Positions 29,630 through 36,971 of a stretch of 39,417 nucleotides of DNA are shown here, piece by piece. Numbering within the stretch: the stretch's first letter is position 1; the number at the start of each line of letters is the position of its first letter. Source of the DNA: a virus; IMG/VR virus record IMGVR_UViG_3300046387_000300, positions 1 through 39,417 of that record. One strand, given 5' to 3'. The position numbers and the translations under genes were made by a program. The notes under the pieces were generated by a model. The model was not told where the DNA came from and searched no databases. It worked only from the letters and a program-made list of their open reading frames with translations.

Positions 29630-30429
29630 TGTTCCTCCAAACACGCTCTTGCTCTTCCTGTGCGTAACTCACTATCGTGAAATTGACCTGCTGCTAAATG
29701 ACAGCCCCAAGCAAACAATTTATCACTGCTTGGGTAATACGGTGCTTCTATTAATGATAAGTCTTGTAGTCCGACTGGGTTTGCTGCACTAACAGGCGCT
29801 AACGTAAACACCGGAATACCCTGAAATACACTCTCAACTGCTGCATTACTATTAAATGTAACAAGAGCGTACACATCGTCGTCTAAGGCTTCTTCTAGCG
29901 TGTTATGTAGCATTCTATCTGCTCTTTGTTTATTACGTTGCCTAATTTCAATAGGCCTGTCAGTATGTTGTTTAAGTGTGTTAACAGTTTCTGATAACCA
30001 CTCTTCTAAATCAAGATCATAAAACTTCATAGGCTTTTCGTCTGGCGCAGCAATAAGAATCTTTCTACCTTTCTTATTCCACGGCTTAAACTTTTTACCA
30101 AAGCCTTCGAATCTGCTTGAAGGGCGATCAATAAGTTTATTATGTTGAAGATTGTTCTTTACAATACGATGCCAAAACTTCCAACCATTAGGGTTACTAG
30201 GAGTTACTTCGTTACCAAAGTATCCTGTATCCATATAATAAAAATCTCTACCATCTTCCCAACATTTATGCATCCATTTCTTTTTTAAGATACCTCGTAA
30301 CACAATAGGATCTTCTGAAGCATCATAATTAAACGTATTAGAATCCTCAACAGGTGCACCGCACCCTCGAGCGAAACGATTTATATAGGGGTCTTTTTTA
30401 CCCTTGCTTACAAAAATCCAATTAGTCAC
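29620..30429 (-). CDS. Glycosyltransferase-like protein, repeated family member 5
   Basis: The protein has 269 residues. IVLRGILKKKWMHKCWEDGRD, FYYMDTGYFGNEVTPSNPNG, KFWHRIVKN, FKPWNKKGRKILIA and ALVTFNSNAAVESVFQGIPVFT closely follow member 4. Conserved spacing makes a tandem duplication within this operon likely. Overlaps upstream (eight bases) and downstream (ten bases) genes. As with the others, the reaction is a guess from the GT-B-like layout. Confidence 0.7.
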   Translation of the reverse strand: MTNWIFVSKGKKDPYINRFARGCGAPVEDSNTFNYDASEDPIVLRGILKKKWMHKCWEDGRDFYYMDTGYFGNEVTPSNPNGWKFWHRIVKNNLQHNKLIDRPSSRFEGFGKKFKPWNKKGRKILIAAPDEKPMKFYDLDLEEWLSETVNTLKQHTDRPIEIRQRNKQRADRMLHNTLEEALDDDVYALVTFNSNAAVESVFQGIPVFTLAPVSAANPVGLQDLSLIEAPYYPSSDKLFAWGCHLAAGQFHDSELRTGRARACLEEQWT

Positions 30430-31204
30430 GTCTTTCGATATCCTCTTCTATACAGGCTTCCCCGTATTGAACTTCTAGTATGTGTGTTAAATCATCTGTG
30501 GGGTTACTTGCTTTATGCCAAGTACCTACTGAAATATCATATCCTTTTGTTAAGGGTAAAAGCTCTACAGTATCACTAATGTTGTTCCACTCTGTTTGCA
30601 TTTTAACTTTGCCTTTTAGTACATACCAATGTTCTGATCTTTGAAAGTGTCTTTGATCAGAAAGACATGCACCTGGCTCAATTACTAATTCTTTAATTTT
30701 AAAATTGTTTTCAGGTTGATGATCTAATACTCTATACCAACCCCATTTGCGTTTTGTTTTAGGTGTTTTCCATTCTCCTAAAATCCAACTACTTGAATTC
30801 TTTTTATCTGTACCACCAACACCAAATTGAAATTCTACTCTATTGTTATCAGTAAACTTTTCTACTTCTGGTGAATTGCCTTCACCTCTATCTCCACCGT
30901 TAGCAAATACTATTCTGTCATGCATTGTTTCAGATGTTTTAAGTGCTACGTCTATTGCACCACATGCCGATCCTTCCTTATCATCTTCAAATGTAATAAC
31001 ATTATCTACTACAGCAAGTTCTTTAATAATAGCAATTCTTTCTTCAACGGGCATAAAAGGCATGCCCTTTTTATTTGTTAACCATTCGTCGCTGTTAACA
31101 CCAACCCATAACTCGTTACCAAGTTCTTTGGCTGCTTTAAAGTAGGCAATATGCCCGGAATGTAAGGGGTCAAACCCGCCTGTAACTAGTACGATTCTTT
31201 TCAT
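30422..31204 (-). CDS. Cytidylyltransferase-cupin fusion (sugar-activating enzyme)
   Basis: The protein has 260 residues with two domains. Residues 1-130 are a nucleotidyltransferase of the glycerol-3-phosphate cytidylyltransferase/RfaE type: GGFDPLHSGH at 10-19 carries the HxGH-type signature, with MPFMPVEERI near 48-57. Residues about 152-250 are a cupin with LDHQPENNFKIKELVIEPGACLSDQRHFQRSEHWYVLKG, the type II phosphomannose isomerase pattern. The combination suggests activation of a sugar phosphate and its isomerisation in one enzyme. It heads the glycosyltransferase operon and its ATG is five bases from TATAAATA. Confidence 0.8.
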   Translation of the reverse strand: MKRIVLVTGGFDPLHSGHIAYFKAAKELGNELWVGVNSDEWLTNKKGMPFMPVEERIAIIKELAVVDNVITFEDDKEGSACGAIDVALKTSETMHDRIVFANGGDRGEGNSPEVEKFTDNNRVEFQFGVGGTDKKNSSSWILGEWKTPKTKRKWGWYRVLDHQPENNFKIKELVIEPGACLSDQRHFQRSEHWYVLKGKVKMQTEWNNISDTVELLPLTKGYDISVGTWHKASNPTDDLTHILEVQYGEACIEEDIERRD

Positions 31205-31209
31205 ACTAG

Positions 31210-31217
31210 TATTTATA
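31210..31217 (-). promoter_or_regulatory. Perfect T4 late promoter, leaderless spacing
   Basis: Minus-strand TATAAATA, five bases before the ATG at 31204. It lies in the 35-base gap after uvsY and would control the glycosyltransferase operon down to 23311. Confidence 0.7.
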
Positions 31218-31239
31218 TGCGCAGTTTATGTAAAGAAAA

Positions 31240-31695
31240 TTAAATGGTTGCGTCGTCTAAACCAGCTGTTCTTAGTTTAACGATATTAGATACTTGCCAT
31301 TGTTTAATGTCTAGTCCTTTGATAATTCCTAGCCATTTATTACGTAATAATGCAAACTCGTTAATAATTTTTTCAAAGTCTACAACATCAGCTTCGCCAT
31401 CTACAAATTTTTCAGCATCTCTAGAACTTAATTGACGTTGATAATTTTCAACATATTTTCTAAAGTGTGTACTACGTAAACGGCGAAGCTCAATGTTTAA
31501 ATATTCGAGTATTGCTTCGATCTCTTGTAACTGTCCAAATCTAGTTTCTACAATTGCAGGCATTTGTGCTGATGCTTTTTCAAGACGCCCAACAACATTT
31601 GTCTCTTTTTTAGCCTGTAATAATTCTGCTTCGTAGTACTGCACAGCGGCAGGTATCTTCGAAATATCTTTAGAAACTTGATCGTACCAGTTCAT
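31240..31695 (-). CDS. uvsY: UvsY recombination mediator
   Basis: The protein has 151 residues (T4 UvsY has 137), all helical. LEYLNIELRRLRSTHFRKYVENYQRQLSSRDAEKFVDGE (given in part) and NEFALLRNKWLGIIKGLDIKQWQVSNIVKLR match the conserved pattern of marine T4-like UvsY. It loads UvsX on gp32-coated single-stranded DNA. GAGGA precedes the ATG. Order UvsX, small acidic protein, UvsY is seen in other marine T4-like phages. Confidence 0.88.
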   Translation of the reverse strand: MNWYDQVSKDISKIPAAVQYYEAELLQAKKETNVVGRLEKASAQMPAIVETRFGQLQEIEAILEYLNIELRRLRSTHFRKYVENYQRQLSSRDAEKFVDGEADVVDFEKIINEFALLRNKWLGIIKGLDIKQWQVSNIVKLRTAGLDDATI

Positions 31696-31950
31696 TTAAT
31701 CCTCATCATCCCAAATTGCATCTTCGACGTCTTCATCGTAATTAGTGTCGCCGTCATCTTCGTCCTCAGTTACATACTCAATTGCAGTATCTAAGTATGT
31801 GTCAATACCAAAGAGTTCATTGATTGCAATTTCAGATACTCCGTGGTCTACTAGTGCAGTAACAAAACCTTTTGCTACTTCTTGTTTTTCCTTTTCAGGA
31901 ACATGTTCTGACACTACGTTCCAAATGTCAGCAATTAGATCAGATTGCAT
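31696..31950 (-). CDS. Small acidic protein between UvsX and UvsY
   Basis: The protein has 84 residues. The first 60 are helical (IWNVVSEHVPEKEKQEVAKGFVTALVDHG) with ELFGIDTYLDTAIEY, and the last 25 are nearly all acidic (TEDEDDGDTNYDEDVED). A DNA-mimic or partner-binding role is possible from the acidic tail. Its position between the recombinase and mediator genes is known from cyanophage-type genomes. Its function has not been assigned as far as I know. Confidence 0.75.
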   Translation of the reverse strand: MQSDLIADIWNVVSEHVPEKEKQEVAKGFVTALVDHGVSEIAINELFGIDTYLDTAIEYVTEDEDDGDTNYDEDVEDAIWDDED

Positions 31951-31964
31951 AGATTTCTACTCCG

Positions 31965-33041
31965 TTATTCAGTTGGTTGTTCTTCGTAAACTTCCTCATC
32001 GACTACTTCGACAGGAGTCTCTATTACAGGTGTATTTATGATATCATCCATAATTATCTGTAACTTATCTCCAGTCCATGCTTTTCGATATTCTAGCATA
32101 ACTTCGCCAGTTGACGGACTTGTATACTCAAGTCTATTACCTGACTTTTTAAGATATCCTTTTGCTTCGAATAACTCAATCAATCCACTATGCGGATCCA
32201 TGCCTGTTTCATATGGTATTTCAACTTGTACACTTTCGAACGGTTTATTGTAACGTGTTTTCATTACCTTACACGCCGCTCTAATACCATGTACTTGTGA
32301 AGTTTTATTACCGTCTGCATCTACTTTAAGTTTAAGTTTCTTAATAGCTACAACAATACTAGAAGCATATACAAACCCTTGTCCACCGCTGATCTTATCG
32401 TCTGGATCAAACATATCTTGTGATGCATATGTGTGGTTAGTACATACCATACCTACGTTATAACTACCAATCATGTTAACTGTGTTACGAACAAGTGCAG
32501 TCAATGCCTTAGGCTTACGACCCATATCACCTTTCATATCACCTTTTTGGAACTGGTCAACGTCTGTAGGTGTTAGTAACATACCTAACGAATCAATTAC
32601 AAATAATACTTTAGGACGTTCTTCTTCTGCCATATCACGATATTCTTTCATAAATTCTGATACTGTTCTAGCAACATCATCAATCATGCTCATGTTAAGT
32701 TTAAGAAGTTTTTCTTCTGAAGTATCTACGTCAAGTGCTTGTAGCCACGCTTCGTCAAGTGCGTTCTCTGAGTCAACTAATACTACAAAGATGCCTTGTT
32801 CCTGTGCAGCCTTTACAATATTTGCTGAACAGAAGTAACTCTTACCACTACCTGATTCACCTGCAAATACTGTTACCTTACCAAGCGGAACACCTTTATT
32901 AAAGTCGCCACTTACAAGATAGTTTAGTGCAAAGTTTCCTGTGCTGACCCAATCAGTTGGATCATTAAAGCCAATACCAAGGCCGTCAATGCTCTTAGTG
33001 ATTGTCTTTCTGAATTTACTTATGTCAAATGCTTTTGCCAT
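31965..33041 (-). CDS. uvsX: UvsX, RecA-like recombinase
   Basis: The protein has 358 residues (T4 UvsX has 391). Walker A GESGSGKS at 61-68, VVLVDSENALDEAWL around 86-100 with the catalytic glutamate, and Walker B VLFVIDS at 145-151 are visible, followed by KISGGQGFVYAS-type L2 region around residue 210. It forms filaments on single-stranded DNA and carries out strand exchange, directed by UvsY. GGAAAGG precedes the ATG. The C-terminal tail is acidic (VDEEVYEEQPTE). Confidence 0.95.
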   Translation of the reverse strand: MAKAFDISKFRKTITKSIDGLGIGFNDPTDWVSTGNFALNYLVSGDFNKGVPLGKVTVFAGESGSGKSYFCSANIVKAAQEQGIFVVLVDSENALDEAWLQALDVDTSEEKLLKLNMSMIDDVARTVSEFMKEYRDMAEEERPKVLFVIDSLGMLLTPTDVDQFQKGDMKGDMGRKPKALTALVRNTVNMIGSYNVGMVCTNHTYASQDMFDPDDKISGGQGFVYASSIVVAIKKLKLKVDADGNKTSQVHGIRAACKVMKTRYNKPFESVQVEIPYETGMDPHSGLIELFEAKGYLKKSGNRLEYTSPSTGEVMLEYRKAWTGDKLQIIMDDIINTPVIETPVEVVDEEVYEEQPTE

Positions 33042-33133
33042 TTTTACCTTTCCTATGTGTTAGAGTGTAGTGTAGAAGATCTCGCTGGATACCGAAAGGA
33101 GATTTTAGCCGGAACTTCCACATACACAATTAA

Positions 33134-34147
33134 TTAACTAGCGTTTCTGCTTCTAATCATTGCAAGAATATCTTGCGCTCTGTTAGAACCATCGCCTTCA
33201 CTTGCCGCAGCCTCTTGTGCTGTTGCAGTTGCAGCCGCTGGTGCCGCTTCTGCTACTGGTGCTGCCGGAGCCGCTTCAGGTGCAGGAGTTGCTGCTGGTG
33301 CTGGTGTTGCTGGTGTTGATGGAGTATATGCCTTGTTAGGATCTCCAGTACGTGACGCCATACCTGCTGGCTTAAAGTACTGACCCCAACGGTCCATATC
33401 ATATGCCTCACCGTCTACTGACGCTTCGAACATCTCTTTCATAACCTTTAACTCAACCTCACCAGGTTTCTTTGGAAGGAAATCTGACATGTTGTAAAGA
33501 CCATGCGTTTCGATTGCTGCCTTTTCAGTATCACTTAATGCACGTTCTTTACGTGACCAAGATGATGTAGAATAGTCTGCATAGCCGCCTTTAGAAGTTT
33601 TCTTAACTCTAAAGTCAACGCCACGCATATAGTCTGTTGGCAGTTCTTCAAGTTCAGGATCCATTAATGCACCTTTAATGATCTGGAAGATCTGTGGTCC
33701 AATAATAAATCTACGGATTGGGTTTTCCGGAGAACTTTCTTCGTTTAACGGGTCTTCAGTAACAAACCCTTGGAATACATATGAACGTTTTTTCCAATAC
33801 TTACGTCCCATATCTTCTAAAGATTTATCTTTGAACCATGGTCGAACTTCTGTTAAGATCGGACATGGTGTGCCGTCGTTATACATTTCCATACATGGAA
33901 CTTGTACAATTACCTGACGTGAGTCAGTGTCGCCTTTTACTCCAGCAAACGGAAGTTTAATCATTGCACGTTCTGCCCAAAAGAACGTATTAGATTGATC
34001 GCTGTCAGGTAAGAAACGAATTACTGCTTCTTTGCCTTCTTGCATATTCCAATGTGGGTAAATTGCGTTGTCTCCACCGGAAGAATTTCCAGTGTTACGA
34101 TTGTTGGACTCTTGTAGTTTAGCCCTTATTTCTGCGAGTGATGCCAT
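33134..34147 (-). CDS. gp32: Single-stranded DNA binding protein gp32
   Basis: The protein has 337 residues (T4 gp32 has 301). The N-terminus (AEIRAKLQESNNR) matches the self-association domain, the OB-fold core has HWNMQEGKEAVIRFLPD and VPCMEMYNDGTPCPIL, and the end is an acidic/basic tail EGDGSNRAQDILAMIRSRNAS. Only two of the four T4 zinc ligands appear, as in several marine relatives. A linker of about 45 residues at 275-320 is almost pure Ala, Pro, Thr and Glu. It coats single-stranded DNA for replication and recombination. GGAGG precedes the ATG, with a sigma70 promoter further up. Confidence 0.92.
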   Translation of the reverse strand: MASLAEIRAKLQESNNRNTGNSSGGDNAIYPHWNMQEGKEAVIRFLPDSDQSNTFFWAERAMIKLPFAGVKGDTDSRQVIVQVPCMEMYNDGTPCPILTEVRPWFKDKSLEDMGRKYWKKRSYVFQGFVTEDPLNEESSPENPIRRFIIGPQIFQIIKGALMDPELEELPTDYMRGVDFRVKKTSKGGYADYSTSSWSRKERALSDTEKAAIETHGLYNMSDFLPKKPGEVELKVMKEMFEASVDGEAYDMDRWGQYFKPAGMASRTGDPNKAYTPSTPATPAPAATPAPEAAPAAPVAEAAPAAATATAQEAAASEGDGSNRAQDILAMIRSRNAS

Positions 34148-34204
34148 TTGTGCCTCCTATAGCCTTGTTATATGTTTTCACTTTCATGCCTAAGCATACG
34201 TATT

Positions 34205-34233
34205 ATTATATGCTCTTTTATTTAGCCCGTCAA
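34205..34233 (-). promoter_or_regulatory. Sigma70-type promoter for gp32, with a late element in the spacer
   Basis: Minus-strand TTGACG (34233-34228), 17-base spacer, TATAAT (34210-34205). The spacer itself contains GCTAAATA (34226-34219), a T4 late-type element. Two promoter classes may therefore drive gp32 early and late. The leader is about 50 bases, with GGAGG near the ATG at 34147. Confidence 0.75.
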
Positions 34234-34267
34234 CTGTTATTTTAACTAAAAGTGGTTTCATTCAGCC

Positions 34268-34292
34268 AAAAAGAAAGGAGACCGAAGTCTCC
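34268..34292 (-). terminator. Rho-independent terminator with TTCG loop
   Basis: On the minus strand GGAGAC-TTCG-GTCTCC (34292-34277), followed by TTTCTTTTT. It lies 25 bases after the stop of the 74-residue gene and just before the gp32 promoter, so it insulates the gp32-uvsX-uvsY unit. Confidence 0.9.
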
Positions 34293-34317
34293 CTACTTAA
34301 ATTATAACTTTGTGTTG

Positions 34318-34542
34318 TTATAGTGCCTTGTGCAATTGAGCAACTAGCTTTGCTTTAGTCAGCCTTCTATCTAATTCAATGCCGTTATCTCTGCCTAATT
34401 CTTCTAACTTAACTTTTGTCATTTTTGATAACTCAGCTTTAGTTACTTTCTTAGCTTTTGCTGGGGCCTTTTCTTTCACTTCGTCCTTTAGTACCAAAGG
34501 TTCTACTGGTGAAGTGAACAGCTTTTTAATCCAGTTAAACAT
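34318..34542 (-). CDS. HeH/Rho-N-like small DNA-binding protein
   Basis: The protein has 74 residues: a short hydrophobic N-terminus MFNWIKKLFTSP, a lysine/alanine-rich linker (KEKAPAKAKKVTK) and a C-terminal 35-residue helix-extended-helix motif (LSKMTKVKLEELGRDNGIELD, then LTKAKLVAQLHKAL) resembling HeH/LEM or Rho N-terminal domains that bind DNA or RNA. GGAG precedes the ATG and a late-type element lies 23 bases upstream. It is expressed late, perhaps with the head/packaging genes. The target is unknown. Confidence 0.75.
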   Translation of the reverse strand: MFNWIKKLFTSPVEPLVLKDEVKEKAPAKAKKVTKAELSKMTKVKLEELGRDNGIELDRRLTKAKLVAQLHKAL

Positions 34543-34564
34543 ATTCTTCTCCGTTAATGAGTAT

Positions 34565-34572
34565 TATTTAAG
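34565..34572 (-). promoter_or_regulatory. Late-type promoter
   Basis: Minus-strand CTTAAATA in the 34-base gap after the large structural-type gene, 23 bases upstream of the 74-residue gene start at 34542. Confidence 0.5.
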
Positions 34573-34576
34573 TCTT

Positions 34577-36958
34577 TTAGTAAGCGCCAGCTAAGGTTTT
34601 GATTCTTTCGAGTTCTTCGAGTTCTTCTGCCCCTTGCTCTTGTGCCGGTGCCATTCGTTCTACCATCTTACGAGCAACTTGTCCTGCATGTTCGCCGAAC
34701 TTCTTGTCTACCATAGTAGCAACGCCTTCTGGACCTTTTGGAAATGTGCCACTATTTTTATCGTACATACTTACAATAAATTGTGCTACTTCGTTAATAT
34801 CATATGACTTACCGTCTACTTTGAATTCTTTTTTGCCTGCTTTCTTAGCTTTGTCTAGTTCGCCGGAAAACTTGTTTCCTTCGCCAAAATCTGGCTCATC
34901 TTGTTTTTCAATATGATTGCCTTCGTCATCAAAGTCTGTGTCAACCATATCAATTGCAAACATAGCATCAGCTGCGTCATACTTGCCGTTTCTAATTGCA
35001 TCTTTAACTTTGTCTTTTGGCATTTTTAATTTTTGATCTTCGTCTGTAAAGTCACCTAAAATTTCTTCAGCACCAATTAACGCATCACTTACTCTACCTT
35101 CTTGTTGCGTTCCTTCGTGTTGTTTATGATCTGCATTATCGTACATTTCTTGTGCGTCCTCCTGACAAGCTGCCATTAACTCGTCCATGTCTTGCATTTC
35201 AAGATCCATGTCAGCATCAAAACCTAATTTACTGTTACCATCCATTTGGCAGTCTAGTGATATTGATTTAGGATCAACTATAATGTTTGCTGGACCATCT
35301 TCGTTTTCAATTTTTGCTTTATACGATACAGTGCAAGGTGTCATTTCGCCGTCATCGCCTGTTCCATCCCATTGAAACTCGCCTTCGAACTCGTCTGGCA
35401 TAAAGCCTTCCATTGGTGGCTCAGATTGATCAGCACTTACTGCTGGTTCATCTGCCATATCACCAAAGTCTAATGATTCTAATTGCTCAGGTGCATTTTC
35501 TTCAACCCATGCTTTAACTAATGGGCGAGCATCTCCGTTAGGATCTTCTTTTGCCTTCATTTTAATATCGTTAAACAGTCTGTTGTCTTCGATAATACCT
35601 TTTAAACTTTGAATAGCATTTGTGCCATCTACGCCTACTGGAAAGTCTTGGTTTACTAATTCATTTAGACTTGCAACTGCCTCTTTAATTTCTTCGTCGC
35701 TACCTGTTGTAAGAGGTGAATCTTCACCTAGTGCCATTGCCCAATTTTCAAATGCTGCAAACGGATCACTTGCTTCGTCCATATCATGTATGCCATTACC
35801 ATTGTTATCAACCCAATGACTACCATTTTCATCGTGTGAGTCATGCTCACAATCAGTTGTAGGTTTGTGCATTACATCATTACAATCTTTACAGTGATAT
35901 TTGTCTGATTCGTTTTTTGTCATTTCGACTATGTCGTCATAGCCTACAATTTCATCTTCTTTCATTAGTCTATATAGTACTGGAAATACTGATGTTAAAT
36001 CTTCTTTGAAATTTCTAATAGTGAATTGATCTTTAAACTGTTCCATTACATCATCTGGTACTTCCATTGCCTCTGGTGCCTGGAAACCTTCTACGTATGA
36101 TTCATAGTGAGGTTGTTTAGCTATTTTTGCAATTCTTTCTCTTAAACTATCAAGCTGGCCTTTGCTACGTTCAACAACTGAATTTGTGTCGGAGTTCATT
36201 AAGTCGTTACGTACAACATAGCCTGTGAAACTTTTTAATTGTGCAATTTCTTCACTCATTTTAATAATGCTTTCACCAATTGCATCGTATGGAGCACCAC
36301 CATTTGCAACGTGTCTTTGCATAGCTCTTGCGCCTGCTAAGTGAATAAAAGGATATTTAAATCTTTCACCTTGTGAGTTTTCAACAAATAAAGCAGCAAT
36401 ATTTCTTGATCTATCACCTGGCTTCATTTCTGTATCATCAGCAAGTGTTTTACTATGCTTGATGATTAATCTTGTATCTTCCAGCTTTTGGAAGCTCTGT
36501 TTCTTAGTCCCGTATAAGGTGCTCTCGTTCATTTTATTCTCTCCGACTGGTTTTACTATTGTGTCATTATCCGCTTGTGGGTTTGAGTATTGACTTAGGA
36601 ATGCATAATCCCTTTGGTCTAGATTGTCTTTAGCAATGTCTCTAGTATCAAATGCTAGTAGTCGACGCTTACTAAACTTTCTTAATTCTTTTAGAAATCC
36701 GTACCAATTGTCTTTTTGTGGATCATCCATGCCTTCAGTAATACCATTTGAAAAGTATACTTTCATTGAATTTGGTTCAGCAAGGCTAATACTCACGTGT
36801 CCAATATTCTTATCACCTTCATTATAATCAAAGTCAAAGAATCTGGCCTGCTCCGGGTTGATAGTAATTGACCCAGCGTCATCTCCTAATTTTAAACCTT
36901 TAAATCTACTTCTAATTTTATAGAACAGATCGGTTGCTATGTTGTTAGTTGCGTCCAT
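34577..36958 (-). CDS. Large acidic virion-module protein with Ca-loop motif
   Basis: The protein has 793 residues from the ATG at 36958. The frame extends to a TTG at 36973, but a late element spans that stretch. It is very acidic. Near residues 355-375 it has YHCKDCNDVMHKPTTDC, a cysteine/histidine cluster, and at 384-395 DNNGNGIHDMDE, a calcium-loop pattern of the dockerin/EF-hand type. The C-terminus ends LEELERIKTLAGAY, an ending I associate from memory with other structural-gene products of these phages. It lies directly after gp17 and is probably part of the virion or its assembly. Confidence 0.7.
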   Translation of the reverse strand: MDATNNIATDLFYKIRSRFKGLKLGDDAGSITINPEQARFFDFDYNEGDKNIGHVSISLAEPNSMKVYFSNGITEGMDDPQKDNWYGFLKELRKFSKRRLLAFDTRDIAKDNLDQRDYAFLSQYSNPQADNDTIVKPVGENKMNESTLYGTKKQSFQKLEDTRLIIKHSKTLADDTEMKPGDRSRNIAALFVENSQGERFKYPFIHLAGARAMQRHVANGGAPYDAIGESIIKMSEEIAQLKSFTGYVVRNDLMNSDTNSVVERSKGQLDSLRERIAKIAKQPHYESYVEGFQAPEAMEVPDDVMEQFKDQFTIRNFKEDLTSVFPVLYRLMKEDEIVGYDDIVEMTKNESDKYHCKDCNDVMHKPTTDCEHDSHDENGSHWVDNNGNGIHDMDEASDPFAAFENWAMALGEDSPLTTGSDEEIKEAVASLNELVNQDFPVGVDGTNAIQSLKGIIEDNRLFNDIKMKAKEDPNGDARPLVKAWVEENAPEQLESLDFGDMADEPAVSADQSEPPMEGFMPDEFEGEFQWDGTGDDGEMTPCTVSYKAKIENEDGPANIIVDPKSISLDCQMDGNSKLGFDADMDLEMQDMDELMAACQEDAQEMYDNADHKQHEGTQQEGRVSDALIGAEEILGDFTDEDQKLKMPKDKVKDAIRNGKYDAADAMFAIDMVDTDFDDEGNHIEKQDEPDFGEGNKFSGELDKAKKAGKKEFKVDGKSYDINEVAQFIVSMYDKNSGTFPKGPEGVATMVDKKFGEHAGQVARKMVERMAPAQEQGAEELEELERIKTLAGAY

Positions 36959-36963
36959 ATAAC

Positions 36964-36971
36964 TATTTATC
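36964..36971 (-). promoter_or_regulatory. Late-type promoter, leaderless spacing, overlapping gp17 stop
   Basis: Minus-strand GATAAATA, five bases to the ATG at 36958. The TAA stop of gp17 begins inside the element. Confidence 0.7.
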
